Positions 8,543 to 18,300 of a stretch of 64,000 nucleotides of DNA are shown here, in pieces. The notes under the pieces were generated by a model. The model was not told the DNA's origin. It searched no databases and worked only from the letters and a program-made list of their open reading frames with translations. The stretch's first letter is position 1, and each line of letters opens with the position of its first letter. A program made the position numbers and the translations under genes. The stretch is from CAILZL01 sp050248275 (lineage in GTDB: Bacteria; Pseudomonadota; Gammaproteobacteria; Steroidobacterales; Steroidobacteraceae), in contig JBFWSR010000006.1 in NCBI GenBank assembly GCA_050248275.1, forward strand, positions 1 to 64,000. The letters are read 5' to 3'.

Positions 8543-9576
8543 AGGAATTTTTGCTCGCGTCACTGACGGGACACGGTCTGATGCTGCCATCAGGCGCGTT
8601 TGCACTTGCCGGAATTCTGGTGTTTGTGGCTGCTTCAAAGCTTGCGCATCATGCTGATGCCATCGCCGACGCCACGGGACTGGGGCGTTTGTGGATCGGC
8701 AGCCTGTTGCTGGCTGGCAGCACTTCCTTGCCGGAAATCATCACCGATGTCAGCGCTGCCGCATTCTCACTGCCCGATATCGGCGTCGGTGATCTGTTCG
8801 GTTCCACATTGGCCAACATGTTGATTCTTGCCTTGCTGGTGATCGTCTATGAACGACGCCAGTTGCTGCAGAAGGCGGCGCTGGACCATGCAATGGTCGG
8901 AACGCTTGCCATCCTGCTGACAGCGTTGGCAGGCCTGTCCATTGCCAGCGGCGGTCTTCGCGGTTTCATTGGCATAGGCGCCGATACGCTGACAATTGCG
9001 GTGGTTTATCTGGTGGGCATGCGTATCGTGTTCGATCTGACCAACACCGTAGCCAATGCGCCGCGCGAGCCGACGCCTGACGAAGAGCATGAAAAGCCGC
9101 AGGTTTTGCTGCGCCGTGCATCGCTTGCCTTTGGCATGGCGACGCTTGGTCTGCTGTGCGTTGTCCCCCTGCTCATTTTCAGCGCCGAAGCCGTGGCGCT
9201 GGAGGCAGGATTGAGCAATAGTTTCGTGGGCACCGTACTGGTTGGCTGCACCACATCGTTTCCGGAAATTGCAGCGGCGGTTGCCGCAGTGAGGCTGGGC
9301 GCGGTCGATCTGGCGGTGGGCAACATCTTTGGCAGTAATGCCTTCAACATGATCGTGTTGTTGCTGATGGATTTCGCCTATCGCGGCGCGCCATTGCTCG
9401 CGTCCGTATCGCATGATCATGTCATCAGCTCATTCTCCGCCATCATGGCGATATCGCTTGGGGTCATGGCCATTCTGGCGCGCACGCATCGCAAGGTCTG
9501 GGTCGCAAGATTCATTGCCGTCATGATCATCGCCATTTATGGAATCAACGTATTTTTGCTGGCGCATGCCCCATAG
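8539..9576 (+). CDS. CaCA-family Ca2+/cation exchanger
   Basis: The 345-residue membrane protein has two inverted alpha repeats: GSTSLPEIITDVSAAAF at about residues 54-70 and GCTTSFPEIAAAVAAVRLG near 235, each followed by the G(D/N)xFGS(T/N) element. These contain the conserved glutamates that bind Ca2+ in NCX/YrbG-type exchangers. It should export Ca2+ using Na+ or H+. The start overlaps the stop of the P-type ATPase by four bases, so the two are translationally coupled. Between the repeats is a charged loop of about 20 residues. Confidence 0.92.
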   Translation: MKEFLLASLTGHGLMLPSGAFALAGILVFVAASKLAHHADAIADATGLGRLWIGSLLLAGSTSLPEIITDVSAAAFSLPDIGVGDLFGSTLANMLILALLVIVYERRQLLQKAALDHAMVGTLAILLTALAGLSIASGGLRGFIGIGADTLTIAVVYLVGMRIVFDLTNTVANAPREPTPDEEHEKPQVLLRRASLAFGMATLGLLCVVPLLIFSAEAVALEAGLSNSFVGTVLVGCTTSFPEIAAAVAAVRLGAVDLAVGNIFGSNAFNMIVLLLMDFAYRGAPLLASVSHDHVISSFSAIMAISLGVMAILARTHRKVWVARFIAVMIIAIYGINVFLLAHAP

Positions 9577-9623
9577 GGATAATGAGGGTTGAGCTAAGGT
9601 CTCAAGTTGGTTAAGGTCATGTC

Positions 9624-10367
9624 ATGACTTTACGCGGCCCATTTGTTCCAGAACGTAATATTGCCCTTTTTCTGGATGTTGACGGCACATTGCTCGAAAT
9701 TGCATCGACGCCGGACGCGGTGAAGGTGCCTGCGGCATTATGCAATACCTTGCAACTGGCGGCGGCGCATGAAAACGGCGCGCTGGCGCTGGTCAGCGGC
9801 CGCAGCATCAGCGAACTGGACCGGTTGTTTGCGCCCTGCGTGTTTCCCGCTGCCGGGCAGCATGGTCTGGAGCGGCGCAACGCGGATGGCAAGGTTTTCC
9901 GTCCTCCTCTTGATACTGGTTTGTTATCCCCCGCCCGGGAAATGCTTTCCGACCTGCAACTGCGGAACAAGGGGTTATTGCTGGAAGACAAAGGCACCGC
10001 GCTGGCGATGCATTACCGTCTGGCGCCCCAATATGAATCCATCGTGCGTGAAGTGATGACCGCAGTGGCGGAGCCGCTCACGGGACAATTCGTATTGCGC
10101 GCAGGCAAGTGTGTGCTGGAATTGGCGCCGGCAGGCTATTCCAAACGAACCGCGATTGAAGCCTTCATGGCCGAAAAACCGTTTGCCGGGAGGGTGCCTG
10201 TGTTTGTCGGCGACGACGTCACCGACGAAGACGGCTTTGCCGCAGTGAATGCATTGGGCGGACACTCCATTCGCGTCGGTCACAATGGACTCACCGCCGC
10301 ACGTCACTGCTTTGGCAGCGTATCGGCAGTGATTGCCTGGTTGCGCGAACGCAATATCAATCCTTGA
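9624..10367 (+). CDS. otsB: Trehalose-6-phosphate phosphatase
   Basis: The 247-residue HAD-family phosphatase shows the nucleophile motif LFLDVDGTLLEIASTPDAV at about 13-31 and the acid motif GDDVTDEDGF near 195. It removes phosphate from trehalose 6-phosphate to give trehalose, a compatible solute. Length matches the OtsB family. otsA follows 33 bases downstream on the same strand, the expected partner. An AAGG ribosome binding site lies 9 bases before the ATG. Confidence 0.95.
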   Translation: MTLRGPFVPERNIALFLDVDGTLLEIASTPDAVKVPAALCNTLQLAAAHENGALALVSGRSISELDRLFAPCVFPAAGQHGLERRNADGKVFRPPLDTGLLSPAREMLSDLQLRNKGLLLEDKGTALAMHYRLAPQYESIVREVMTAVAEPLTGQFVLRAGKCVLELAPAGYSKRTAIEAFMAEKPFAGRVPVFVGDDVTDEDGFAAVNALGGHSIRVGHNGLTAARHCFGSVSAVIAWLRERNINP

Positions 10368-10400
10368 TCGTTTACGCCGTAACCAACGGGAGAATGCCCT

Positions 10401-11777
10401 GTGAGCAGACTGGTCTGTGTCTCCAATAGAATATCGTTGCCGCGCAAAACCGCCGCTGCGGGGGGATTGGCCGTCGGCGTGCTGTCGGCGATCAAGCGCT
10501 CCAGCGGACTGTGGTTCGGCTGGGGTGGCGAAACCACCGATGGCGATCCTGACGATCCCGATCTGCATGTGCGCGGCGGCGTTACCTACGCCACCATCGA
10601 CCTGCGCGCCAGCGATCTCGAACAGTATTACAACGGCCACGCCAATGGCGTGCTCTGGCCCTTGTTCCACTATCTGCTCAAGGATTTTCAATTTACCCGC
10701 GACCGGCAGACAGCCTACGAAAACGTCAATCGGCTGTTTGCGCAAAAATTGCTGCCGCTGCTGACCAGTGATGATGTCATCTGGGTGCATGACTATCACC
10801 TCATCCCGCTGGCCAGTCGTTTGCGTGAACTCGGCGTCAAGCGGCCCATCGGCTTCTTTCTGCACATTCCCTTCCCGCACATCGAAATGCTGCGGGTATT
10901 GCCCACTTATGCAGAATTGTTGCGTGACCTGATCAACTATGACGTGATCGGTTTCCAGACTGAAAGCGATCTTGAGGCATTTCATTCCGGCATCGCGCAT
11001 TTGTTCGGCACCGGCGTACAGCGTCGCGACCGGCATGTCACTGTGGGCGATCGTACATTCATTGCGGATGTGTTTCCCATCGGCGTCGATGTGGAAGGCA
11101 TACAAAATGAGGCGAGCGAGGCGCGCAACAGCGAAACAGTGCGTCGCATGGTGGAAAGTCTGGTGGGCCGAAAACTGATGATCGGCGTCGACCGTCTCGA
11201 TTACAGCAAAGGACTGGTGCCGCGATTCACTGCATATCAGCAGCTGCTGGAATATTTTCCTGACAATCTGGGTCGCATTACCTATCTGCAGATTGCACCG
11301 CACTCACGCACCGATGTGCTCGCCTATGCGGAAATCCGCCAGGCTCTGGAACAGGAAGCCGGGCGCACCAACGGCCGCTTCGCCGATGCGGACTGGACGC
11401 CCATCCGCTATCTCAACCGCAACTATCCTCATGACATCTTGATGGGGTTTCTGCGCGCCGCAAATGTGGGCCTGGTAACGCCGGTGCGCGATGGCATGAA
11501 TCTGGTAGCCAAGGAGTTCGTGGCTTCACAGGATGAAACCGATCCGGGGGTGTTGATTCTGTCAACGCTGGCGGGAGCGGCGCGTGAATTGGGCGGTGCG
11601 ATTCAGATCAATCCCTACGATACTCTGGGCGTGGCGCACGCCATGCAAACGGCGCTGTCGATGCCGCTTCCCGAACGTCGGGAACGCTTCTCATCCATGA
11701 TGGCCGCTCTCAAGAAAAATGACATTCACGCCTGGTCGCAACGTTTTACTGCTGCACTGGAAGAATTCATCGGTTAA
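10401..11777 (+). CDS. otsA: Trehalose-6-phosphate synthase
   Basis: The 458-residue GT20 glycosyltransferase starts at GTG. It joins UDP-glucose and glucose 6-phosphate into trehalose 6-phosphate, which OtsB then dephosphorylates. Family signatures are present: the N-terminal VCVSNRISLP, the GGLAVG loop, VHDYHLIPLA, GFFLHIPFPH, GVDRLDYSKG and the catalytic end RDGMNLVAKEFVASQ. Length agrees with E. coli OtsA (474). A short hairpin (7-bp arms 11803-11809 and 11814-11820) follows the stop, but it has no T tract. Confidence 0.95.
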   Translation: MSRLVCVSNRISLPRKTAAAGGLAVGVLSAIKRSSGLWFGWGGETTDGDPDDPDLHVRGGVTYATIDLRASDLEQYYNGHANGVLWPLFHYLLKDFQFTRDRQTAYENVNRLFAQKLLPLLTSDDVIWVHDYHLIPLASRLRELGVKRPIGFFLHIPFPHIEMLRVLPTYAELLRDLINYDVIGFQTESDLEAFHSGIAHLFGTGVQRRDRHVTVGDRTFIADVFPIGVDVEGIQNEASEARNSETVRRMVESLVGRKLMIGVDRLDYSKGLVPRFTAYQQLLEYFPDNLGRITYLQIAPHSRTDVLAYAEIRQALEQEAGRTNGRFADADWTPIRYLNRNYPHDILMGFLRAANVGLVTPVRDGMNLVAKEFVASQDETDPGVLILSTLAGAARELGGAIQINPYDTLGVAHAMQTALSMPLPERRERFSSMMAALKKNDIHAWSQRFTAALEEFIG

Positions 11778-11888
11778 GTCTCTATGTGACTACCTATATG
11801 TAGCCATGACAAATCATGGCATATTGCACAATGAAAATGATTTCCGGAACGGGTCGCCATTTTAATGGTCGTCATCTGAAAGCAAGTC

Positions 11889-12341
11889 ATGGCAAGCAAA
11901 AAAAGCAAAAAATCGGTGGCATTGCCGCCAGCCAACAAACTGACGTTTTTCTTTGAACGAGGCAGCGCCAAGTTGCGCGATCAGGAATTACCGAAACTTT
12001 CCTCATTGGCCAGACTCATGCGACGCAATCCCGATGCCTTGCTGATGATCCGCGGCTACACGGTTGGCCGTGGTAGCGATGATTACAACAAACGCCTTGG
12101 TGCGCGCCGCGCCCACGCTGTTGCCAGTGCATTAGCGCAGCTCGGCATCAAGAAAGAACGAATCATTACGTCATCCTCCGCCAATAAACGCGCATTTGAA
12201 CAATTGCAAAAAATCGAACTCAAACGTCGGCGACGCGCCGAAGCGGCGTTGATGGATGGCACTGCGGCGACCATGCATGTACCGCCACTTCTGGCACAAG
12301 TATGGCTGCGGCAGCAGTCAGCGCGTGCCATAGCTGCGTGA
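11889..12341 (+). CDS. OmpA-like domain protein without signal peptide
   Basis: The 150-residue protein has one OmpA/MotB-type peptidoglycan-binding-like domain at about 18-100: FFFERGSAKL, then IRGYTVGRGSDDYNKRLGARR, then VASALAQLGIKKERI. The NxxLGxxRA helix is kept. The usual GHTD reads GYTV, so one key Asp is missing. The start MASKKSKKS is basic with no hydrophobic stretch, so I see no export signal; the C-terminal tail is helical and Arg/Lys-rich. Such domains normally act in the periplasm, so its location and function here are unclear. It sits between otsA and an MscS gene on the same strand. Confidence 0.7.
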   Translation: MASKKSKKSVALPPANKLTFFFERGSAKLRDQELPKLSSLARLMRRNPDALLMIRGYTVGRGSDDYNKRLGARRAHAVASALAQLGIKKERIITSSSANKRAFEQLQKIELKRRRRAEAALMDGTAATMHVPPLLAQVWLRQQSARAIAA

Positions 12342-12405
12342 TCAACCCGATAAACGCCATCAGGCCGGTCAATTTGTTCTTGCTCTGCTTATATTACATA
12401 CCGCC

Positions 12406-13332
12406 ATGGAACAAATCTTAAGCTGGCTGAAACGCACTATTGAGGCCATCAACAGCGCCGCCATTCAGATCGGCGACAGCCGGTTCAGTCTGGCGAACAT
12501 TGTTATCCTCGTTCTGATATTGGTGGGAAGCTGGCTGGCCGCCCGCTGGCTGGAGCGTGCCATTCAACGCCTGTTGCGTTCGCGTGCCGACGTCGGTTCA
12601 TCCACCGGATATGCCATTGGACGGTTGCTGCGTTATTTCGTATGGATGTTTGGCAGCATCATTGGTCTGCAACTGGTCGGTTTTGATCTGTCCAGTCTGG
12701 CCCTGATTGGCGGCGCACTCGGCGTCGGTATCGGTTTTGGCCTGCAGAATATCGTCTCCAATTTCGTCTCGGGCATCGTTCTGTTGGTGGAACGCACCAT
12801 CAAGGTCGGCGACTTTGTCGATTTGGAGTCCGGGGTGCGGGGGACGGTAACCGAAATCGGCGTGCGCTATACGCGCGTGACCACCAACTCCGCCGTGGAC
12901 GTCATTGTTCCCAACTCGGAATTCACCAGTCGTCGCGTAGTCAACTGGACGCTGGATAATCGCTATCGACGCCTGAACATTCCCTTCAGTGTCGCCTATG
13001 GTTCGGATAAGAACCTGGTGCGCGAAGCCGCCATGGCCGCTGCGGCAGCCGTACCCTTCACCATTAGCGACGAACGACGTCATAGCAGTGTATGGTTCAC
13101 CAAGTTCGGCGACAGCTCCCTGGAGTTCGATCTGGTGGTATGGGTCGGACGCGATGCGGTAAGCCGGCCGGGTTCTACCATATCGCGTTATCTGTGGGCG
13201 CTGGACGATGCTCTGCACGAGCGCGGTATCGAGATACCTTTCCCGCAACGGGATTTGCATGTGCGCTCCGGGCGTCTGGCTGTGACCATTGAACAGGCCG
13301 CAAATTCGTCGGGCGACGAATGGCCGCCGTGA
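12406..13332 (+). CDS. MscS-family mechanosensitive channel
   Basis: The 308-residue protein has membrane segments at about 25-45, 75-97 and 100-125, the last being the Gly/Ala-rich pore helix (ALIGGALGVGIGFGLQNIVSNF). The cytoplasmic beta domain (VGDFVDLESGVRGTVTEIG, then IVPNSEFTSRRVVNW) follows. MscS channels open on membrane tension and release solutes after hypo-osmotic shock. The size is close to E. coli MscS (286). It is one of four MscS-type genes in this window and follows the otsBA trehalose genes, whose product such channels could release. Confidence 0.93.
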   Translation: MEQILSWLKRTIEAINSAAIQIGDSRFSLANIVILVLILVGSWLAARWLERAIQRLLRSRADVGSSTGYAIGRLLRYFVWMFGSIIGLQLVGFDLSSLALIGGALGVGIGFGLQNIVSNFVSGIVLLVERTIKVGDFVDLESGVRGTVTEIGVRYTRVTTNSAVDVIVPNSEFTSRRVVNWTLDNRYRRLNIPFSVAYGSDKNLVREAAMAAAAAVPFTISDERRHSSVWFTKFGDSSLEFDLVVWVGRDAVSRPGSTISRYLWALDDALHERGIEIPFPQRDLHVRSGRLAVTIEQAANSSGDEWPP

Positions 13333-13391
13333 ATCAATGAATGTATGGCGTGCTCGTCTTCGGGTACGCCTCATAGTTGGAGGAAGTATTC

Positions 13392-13667
13392 ATGCCATTG
13401 GTCGTCATACTCGTCTTGCTGATAGTGGTTACGCTGTTCGCCGTGCAGAATTCGGTGGTAGTGACCGTCATTTTTTTCCTGTGGCGCGCCGAAGCCTCGC
13501 TTGCGGTAATCATCACAGTGTGTTTCGTCAGCGGCGCATTGGTCGCCGCGCTGGCGCTGGCGCCCGGGATTTATCGCCTGCGCAGCCAGGAACGCAAGTT
13601 GCGCAAGGAACTGGCCGAGATTCAGGCGATCAGCAACGTGACTTACAAGCCGGATGATCTGCGTTAA
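13392..13667 (+). CDS. LapA-domain (DUF1049) small membrane protein
   Basis: The 91-residue protein has two membrane segments, about 1-20 and 35-60, joined by the NSVVVTVIFFLWRAEASL turn typical of LapA/DUF1049 proteins, then a charged coiled-coil tail (RSQERKLRKELAEIQ). LapA proteins help control LPS assembly and FtsH-LpxC proteolysis in enterobacteria; that role is not shown here. A TTG at 13377 is in frame, but GGAGGA at 13379-13384 points to the ATG at 13392. Confidence 0.85.
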   Translation: MPLVVILVLLIVVTLFAVQNSVVVTVIFFLWRAEASLAVIITVCFVSGALVAALALAPGIYRLRSQERKLRKELAEIQAISNVTYKPDDLR

Positions 13668-13754
13668 TATGCATGTGAATTGGTTGACTGCTCCGCAAGC
13701 GGCCAATGCTGGAAGCAGCATGACTCCATTTCAAAAACAGCAGCAGAGAAATAC

Positions 13755-15338
13755 ATGGAATCCTCCACCGCCGGCAGCAATGACTTTGTGAAGGACGACA
13801 AGCAGGAAAAAACCTTGCGGATCCGCTCAGCCGCGCTGACAGACATTGACGGCATCATGGACCTGGTCGCGCGCGTCTATCCCGGCATGTCCACTTATCC
13901 ACGCGCCATGCTGCTGGGACAAATCAATTCCTTTCCAGAAGGCCATATGGTCGCCACGCTCAACGAGCGCATCATTGGCTATTGCGCCACCATCCGCATA
14001 AGCGGAGAACGGGGTCTGTCGCAGCATACCTGGCGCGAGATTACCGGTGGCGGTTATGGCTCGACGCATGATCCTGCGGGCGACTATTTATATGGCTACG
14101 AAGTATGCGTCGATCCCACCATGCAGCGCTGGCGGCTGGGACAACGGTTTTACCGGGAGCGCCGCCGTCTTTGCGAGCACCTGCGGCTCAAAGGGATCAT
14201 TATCGCCGGCCGGATTCCCGGTTATCACAAACACGCCAGGGAGATGGGTACGCCGGAAGACTATGTGGCGGCAGTACAGGCGCGCAAACTGCGCGATCAG
14301 GTGCTTAACTTCCAGCTTCGCAATGGTTTTGAACCAATCGGTGTGTTGCCGGATTACCTGCCGTACGACAAGGAATCACATGGGTATGCCGTACACCTGG
14401 TTTGGCGCAATCCGCAGCTTGTCGAGGCGCCGTCCACACCGGCCATAATATCCGAGCGCGGCACAGTGAACCGGGTGCGCATAGCCAGCGTGCAGTATGG
14501 CCAGCGACGAATCCAGTCCTTCGATGACTTCCGGCAGCAGGTGCTTTATTTTGTGGACACCACTTCCGACTATGGCGCGGATTTCGTGGTGTTTCCCGAA
14601 CTGTTTACCATCCAGTTGCTGTCGATCGCCAATGAGCCGATGCGCCCTCACGAATCGATCGCCAAGCTGACTGAATATGGAGAGCAGATCGATGCGATGT
14701 TCCGTGAACTGGCGCTTAAATATAACGTGAACATCGTCGGTGGCTCGACGCCGATACTCCGTGACGAACGTGTTTTCAACGTAGCCAGGATGTATTTGCG
14801 CGACGGCCGGGTGTTTGCCCAGGACAAGATTCATGCAACGCCCAACGAGCGTTACTGGTGGAATGTCGCCGGCGGCAATGCCGTTGCCAGCATTGACACG
14901 GATTGCGGGCCGGTGGGCATGTTGATCTGCTACGACGTGGAATTTCCCGAGCTGGTTCGCTACCTGGTTGACCAAGGCATCAACATCCTGTTTGTGCCGT
15001 TCCTGACCGATGAACGGCAAAGTTATTGCCGCGTCCGCTATTGCGCCCAGGCGCGCGCCGTGGAGAACCAGATATACGTGGTCATGTCAGGTAGCTGCGG
15101 CAACCTTCCCAATGTGCATAACAATGACATTCATTACGCGCAAAGCTGCATTCTCACGCCTTGCGACTTTCCCTTTGCCCGCGATGGCGTGGCAGCCGAT
15201 ACCACGCCGAATGTTGAAATGGTGGCCATTGCCGATGTGAGCCTGCGTGCGCTGCGCGAAGCCCGTCACCGTGGCACCGTGCGCAATTTGATGGACCGAC
15301 GGCACGACCTGTACAGCGTGGTCTGGAACAAGCGATGA
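13755..15338 (+). CDS. GNAT acetyltransferase-nitrilase fusion protein
   Basis: From this ATG the protein has 527 residues; an in-frame TTG at 13680 would add 25 residues that do not look like domain sequence. Residues about 20-190 form a GNAT acetyltransferase domain (VDPTMQRWRLGQRFYRERR is the CoA loop region). Residues about 240-510 form a carbon-nitrogen hydrolase with the complete triad: Glu in FPELFT, Lys in AQDKIHATP and Cys in LICYDVEFPEL. Substrates are unknown; the fusion may acetylate and deamidate related amines or amides. The stop overlaps the next start (ATGA), coupling it to the membrane ATPase gene. Confidence 0.9.
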   Translation: MESSTAGSNDFVKDDKQEKTLRIRSAALTDIDGIMDLVARVYPGMSTYPRAMLLGQINSFPEGHMVATLNERIIGYCATIRISGERGLSQHTWREITGGGYGSTHDPAGDYLYGYEVCVDPTMQRWRLGQRFYRERRRLCEHLRLKGIIIAGRIPGYHKHAREMGTPEDYVAAVQARKLRDQVLNFQLRNGFEPIGVLPDYLPYDKESHGYAVHLVWRNPQLVEAPSTPAIISERGTVNRVRIASVQYGQRRIQSFDDFRQQVLYFVDTTSDYGADFVVFPELFTIQLLSIANEPMRPHESIAKLTEYGEQIDAMFRELALKYNVNIVGGSTPILRDERVFNVARMYLRDGRVFAQDKIHATPNERYWWNVAGGNAVASIDTDCGPVGMLICYDVEFPELVRYLVDQGINILFVPFLTDERQSYCRVRYCAQARAVENQIYVVMSGSCGNLPNVHNNDIHYAQSCILTPCDFPFARDGVAADTTPNVEMVAIADVSLRALREARHRGTVRNLMDRRHDLYSVVWNKR

Positions 15339-18300
15339 CGCCAGCCTTGCCGAACTTGTCGAGAGTCCTGTTCGGCGCAAGATTGGTCGGTTTGTGGTTA
15401 TGCTTGCTGCTGACAGCAACCGGGGTATTGGCGAACAACGGTTCTGCGGTGGAAGCGCACAGCCAGGCCGGCGAGGAAATAGTTGCTGTACGAAACCCCG
15501 TTGAGGCAGCGACACCGACAGCGTCGATGCTGCCACCCGACTATCACGCCATCGCCGTCCACATTCGTGAATTGATTGCCGGCACGCTGCCGGTAACCGT
15601 GAACGTCCAACAGCTATTCGATGTGCCGCTTGCAGACAATACGGCTGTCGAGCTGGAGGCGGCCCGGTTGCAGATGTTACTGGGTGCGGCCGATGCCAGG
15701 CCTGCGGGGAAAACCTCCAGCACCAGCAGCAAGAAAGCCGCCCAGACTGCCGAGTCTCTTGAACCGGAAACCTGGAATGCGCGAATCGAACTGGATCGTG
15801 CGCGTCTCGAGTTCTATTCGCTGCCTGCGCCAGAGCGGGAGAGATTGCTGGCCGGGCATGTGGAAAAGCAGAATGCCGACGCGCATAGCCGGGCGCTCAA
15901 GGAATCCAACGACGCTGCACAACGCGCTCAAGCGGCCGAAACCGAGCGTCAGCAGGCGCTGGCTGAAATGCAAATGGCCCGCTCCGAGGCGGAACGCCTG
16001 CTTGCCGAAGAACGTGCGCGGCTGCTGGGCTTGTCGTCCCAATTCGCCGCGCAACAAGCTGAACTGGCGCGCAAATCCAGTCAATTGAGCGTGCACGCCG
16101 AGCGCACGCTGGCCTTGCACCGTAAAGTACGCCAGGTGGTGGCCGGTCGTACTGACATGGCAGCTACAACAGCAGATGCGCTGTACAACGAGCTGCGCGC
16201 CTGGCTGCGCGCCTCGCGTGAAGAGTTGGCCGCAGCCATCAATACTCCCCTGCCGCAAGTCACTGCGGTACGCAGCGCGGAGGAAGACCCGCTTGCCAAA
16301 TTGACCGTGCAGGTCGATCGCAGCGATGTTGATAAGCTGTTTAACGATACCGTGGCTGCTGCGGCGTCGGTGGCAAAAAAGACTGCGCAGTTCCAGCAGC
16401 AACTGGCTTATCAGTTGTATGAGGAAGTCCAGAGCCTGAACGATGACCGGCTGGCGTTGCTGCCCTATCTGTCTCCAGAACGACGCAAGGCCATTACCGG
16501 CTTTGATCAATCAGGTCTGGATCAGGCATGGGCCGAACTGCGGCAAGTGACGCTGGTGCTGAGTTATCACCTGCACACGGTTTCGGACTGGGTGCGTACT
16601 GGCGTATGGCGATCCTGGTCCGACCGTACCATGGGCGTGGCCACGGCAACTGCCTTGCTGCTGAAAATTCTGCTGCTGATCGGTCTGTTCTACTGGAGCA
16701 GACGCACCGGTGTCAGTTTGTTGGTCGATTGGCGTGAGCGGCTGCGCGAAGAGGCGCGACGTGCGCGTACGCTCCATGCAAGCCGGCTGGATGGGGCGAT
16801 AGATTTATTGTTACGGGTGCTCAAGCCGCTCAGTTGGTTGCTGCTGGTATTGCTCATTTTCTGGTTGCTGCCCGATTCCATTGCCCGCTTGCTGGAAGTG
16901 GAGCTGGCAGTGACGATTCTGATGTGGTGTCTTGGCGGCTGGTTCGCTGTAGTGACCATCGACAACCTGGCGATGAATCGCGCCGTCCGCATCGGGCTTC
17001 ATAATCAATACAGCACGAATACAATCCGCCTGCGTTCCCTGCGGCTGTTGGGCATCACGATAGTCGCCATTGGACTGATCCTGTCGATGAGCCGCCGCAT
17101 AGTAGGAGCCGGCACGATTTATTCATGGGTGCTCAGCACTTGCTGGTGGATAGCGCTGCCGATCGGTCTGCTCATCGTGCATTGGTGGCGTGCAGCGATT
17201 TTCACACGGATCGGTTTTGTGCGCCGCAAGACCCGCTTCGAAAGCTGGGTGCTGGCCAATCAAACGGGCTGGCGTGGCTTGCCTGCCGCGGTACTGGGCG
17301 GCGCCTATCTGTTCACCAAGGGTTCGATGGCGGTTATCAAGGCGTGGCTGGGAGGATTCGAGATTACCCGGCGCCTGCTCGCTTATCTGTTCCGGCAACA
17401 GTTGGATCGCATGAGCGAACGGCGTGAATCGCTTGCGCTGACTCCCTTGCCGGCAGACTTGTTCACTTCCCTGTCGCCCGGCACAGGTTCCGTCGAAATC
17501 ATCCATTGCGAAGATGATCCGCAAGTGTCGGAGATCATCAATCATATCGACCGTACCGGCGGCGGCGTGTATGCCGTGGTAGGAGAACGCGGTTCTGGAC
17601 GCAGCACAGTGCTGCACCGAGTGAGCGACACCCGCGATGACGTGGTCATGACCGACTGCTCATTTGGCGGACTGGCAGCGCTGACCGCTGCTTTGGCGCA
17701 GGCCGCCCATCTACCAGTCAGCAGTGATCTGCAAAGCATTGCAGCCTCACTGGATGCTCAGGAACGCGATCTGGGCATTATCATCGACAATGCGCACCGG
17801 CTGATTCATCCCGTCATGGGCGGGTTGGCTGAATTCGATCAGTTGATGGATTGCGCCCGACGCAACAGTACTCATTGCGCCTGGATCATTTCAATGGATC
17901 GAGTGGTCTGGCGGTTTTATGGTCGCGCACGCAGCGTCAATCTGCTATTCGACGAGATCGTCATGCTGGATGACTGGCCTGAAGAGGATATTGCCCTGTT
18001 GCTGCAAAATCGTTCGCGTCAGGCCGGCATCAGGCCGGTATTCGAGCGTCTGGTGCCGGATTTGCCAACCGATTTGGACGATATTGAGCGCAACGATGCC
18101 CTCGCCCAGGCGGAGAAGAGCTATTACCGTTTGATCTGGGATTACGCTTCCGGCAATCCTGGCATCGCGCTGCATGCATGGCGCACATCGCTGGGCATCG
18201 CTGCCGACAAGCGGGTATTTGTGACGCCGTTTCGGGTTCCTGAAGCCGCCACGTTTGACAAGCTTCCCGACTCGGCCGTATTTGTATTGCGCGCCGTGTT

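Noticed and set aside
11803..11820. Hairpin after otsA as an intrinsic terminator
   Set aside because: The 7-bp stem has no following T tract, and the next gene may be co-transcribed.
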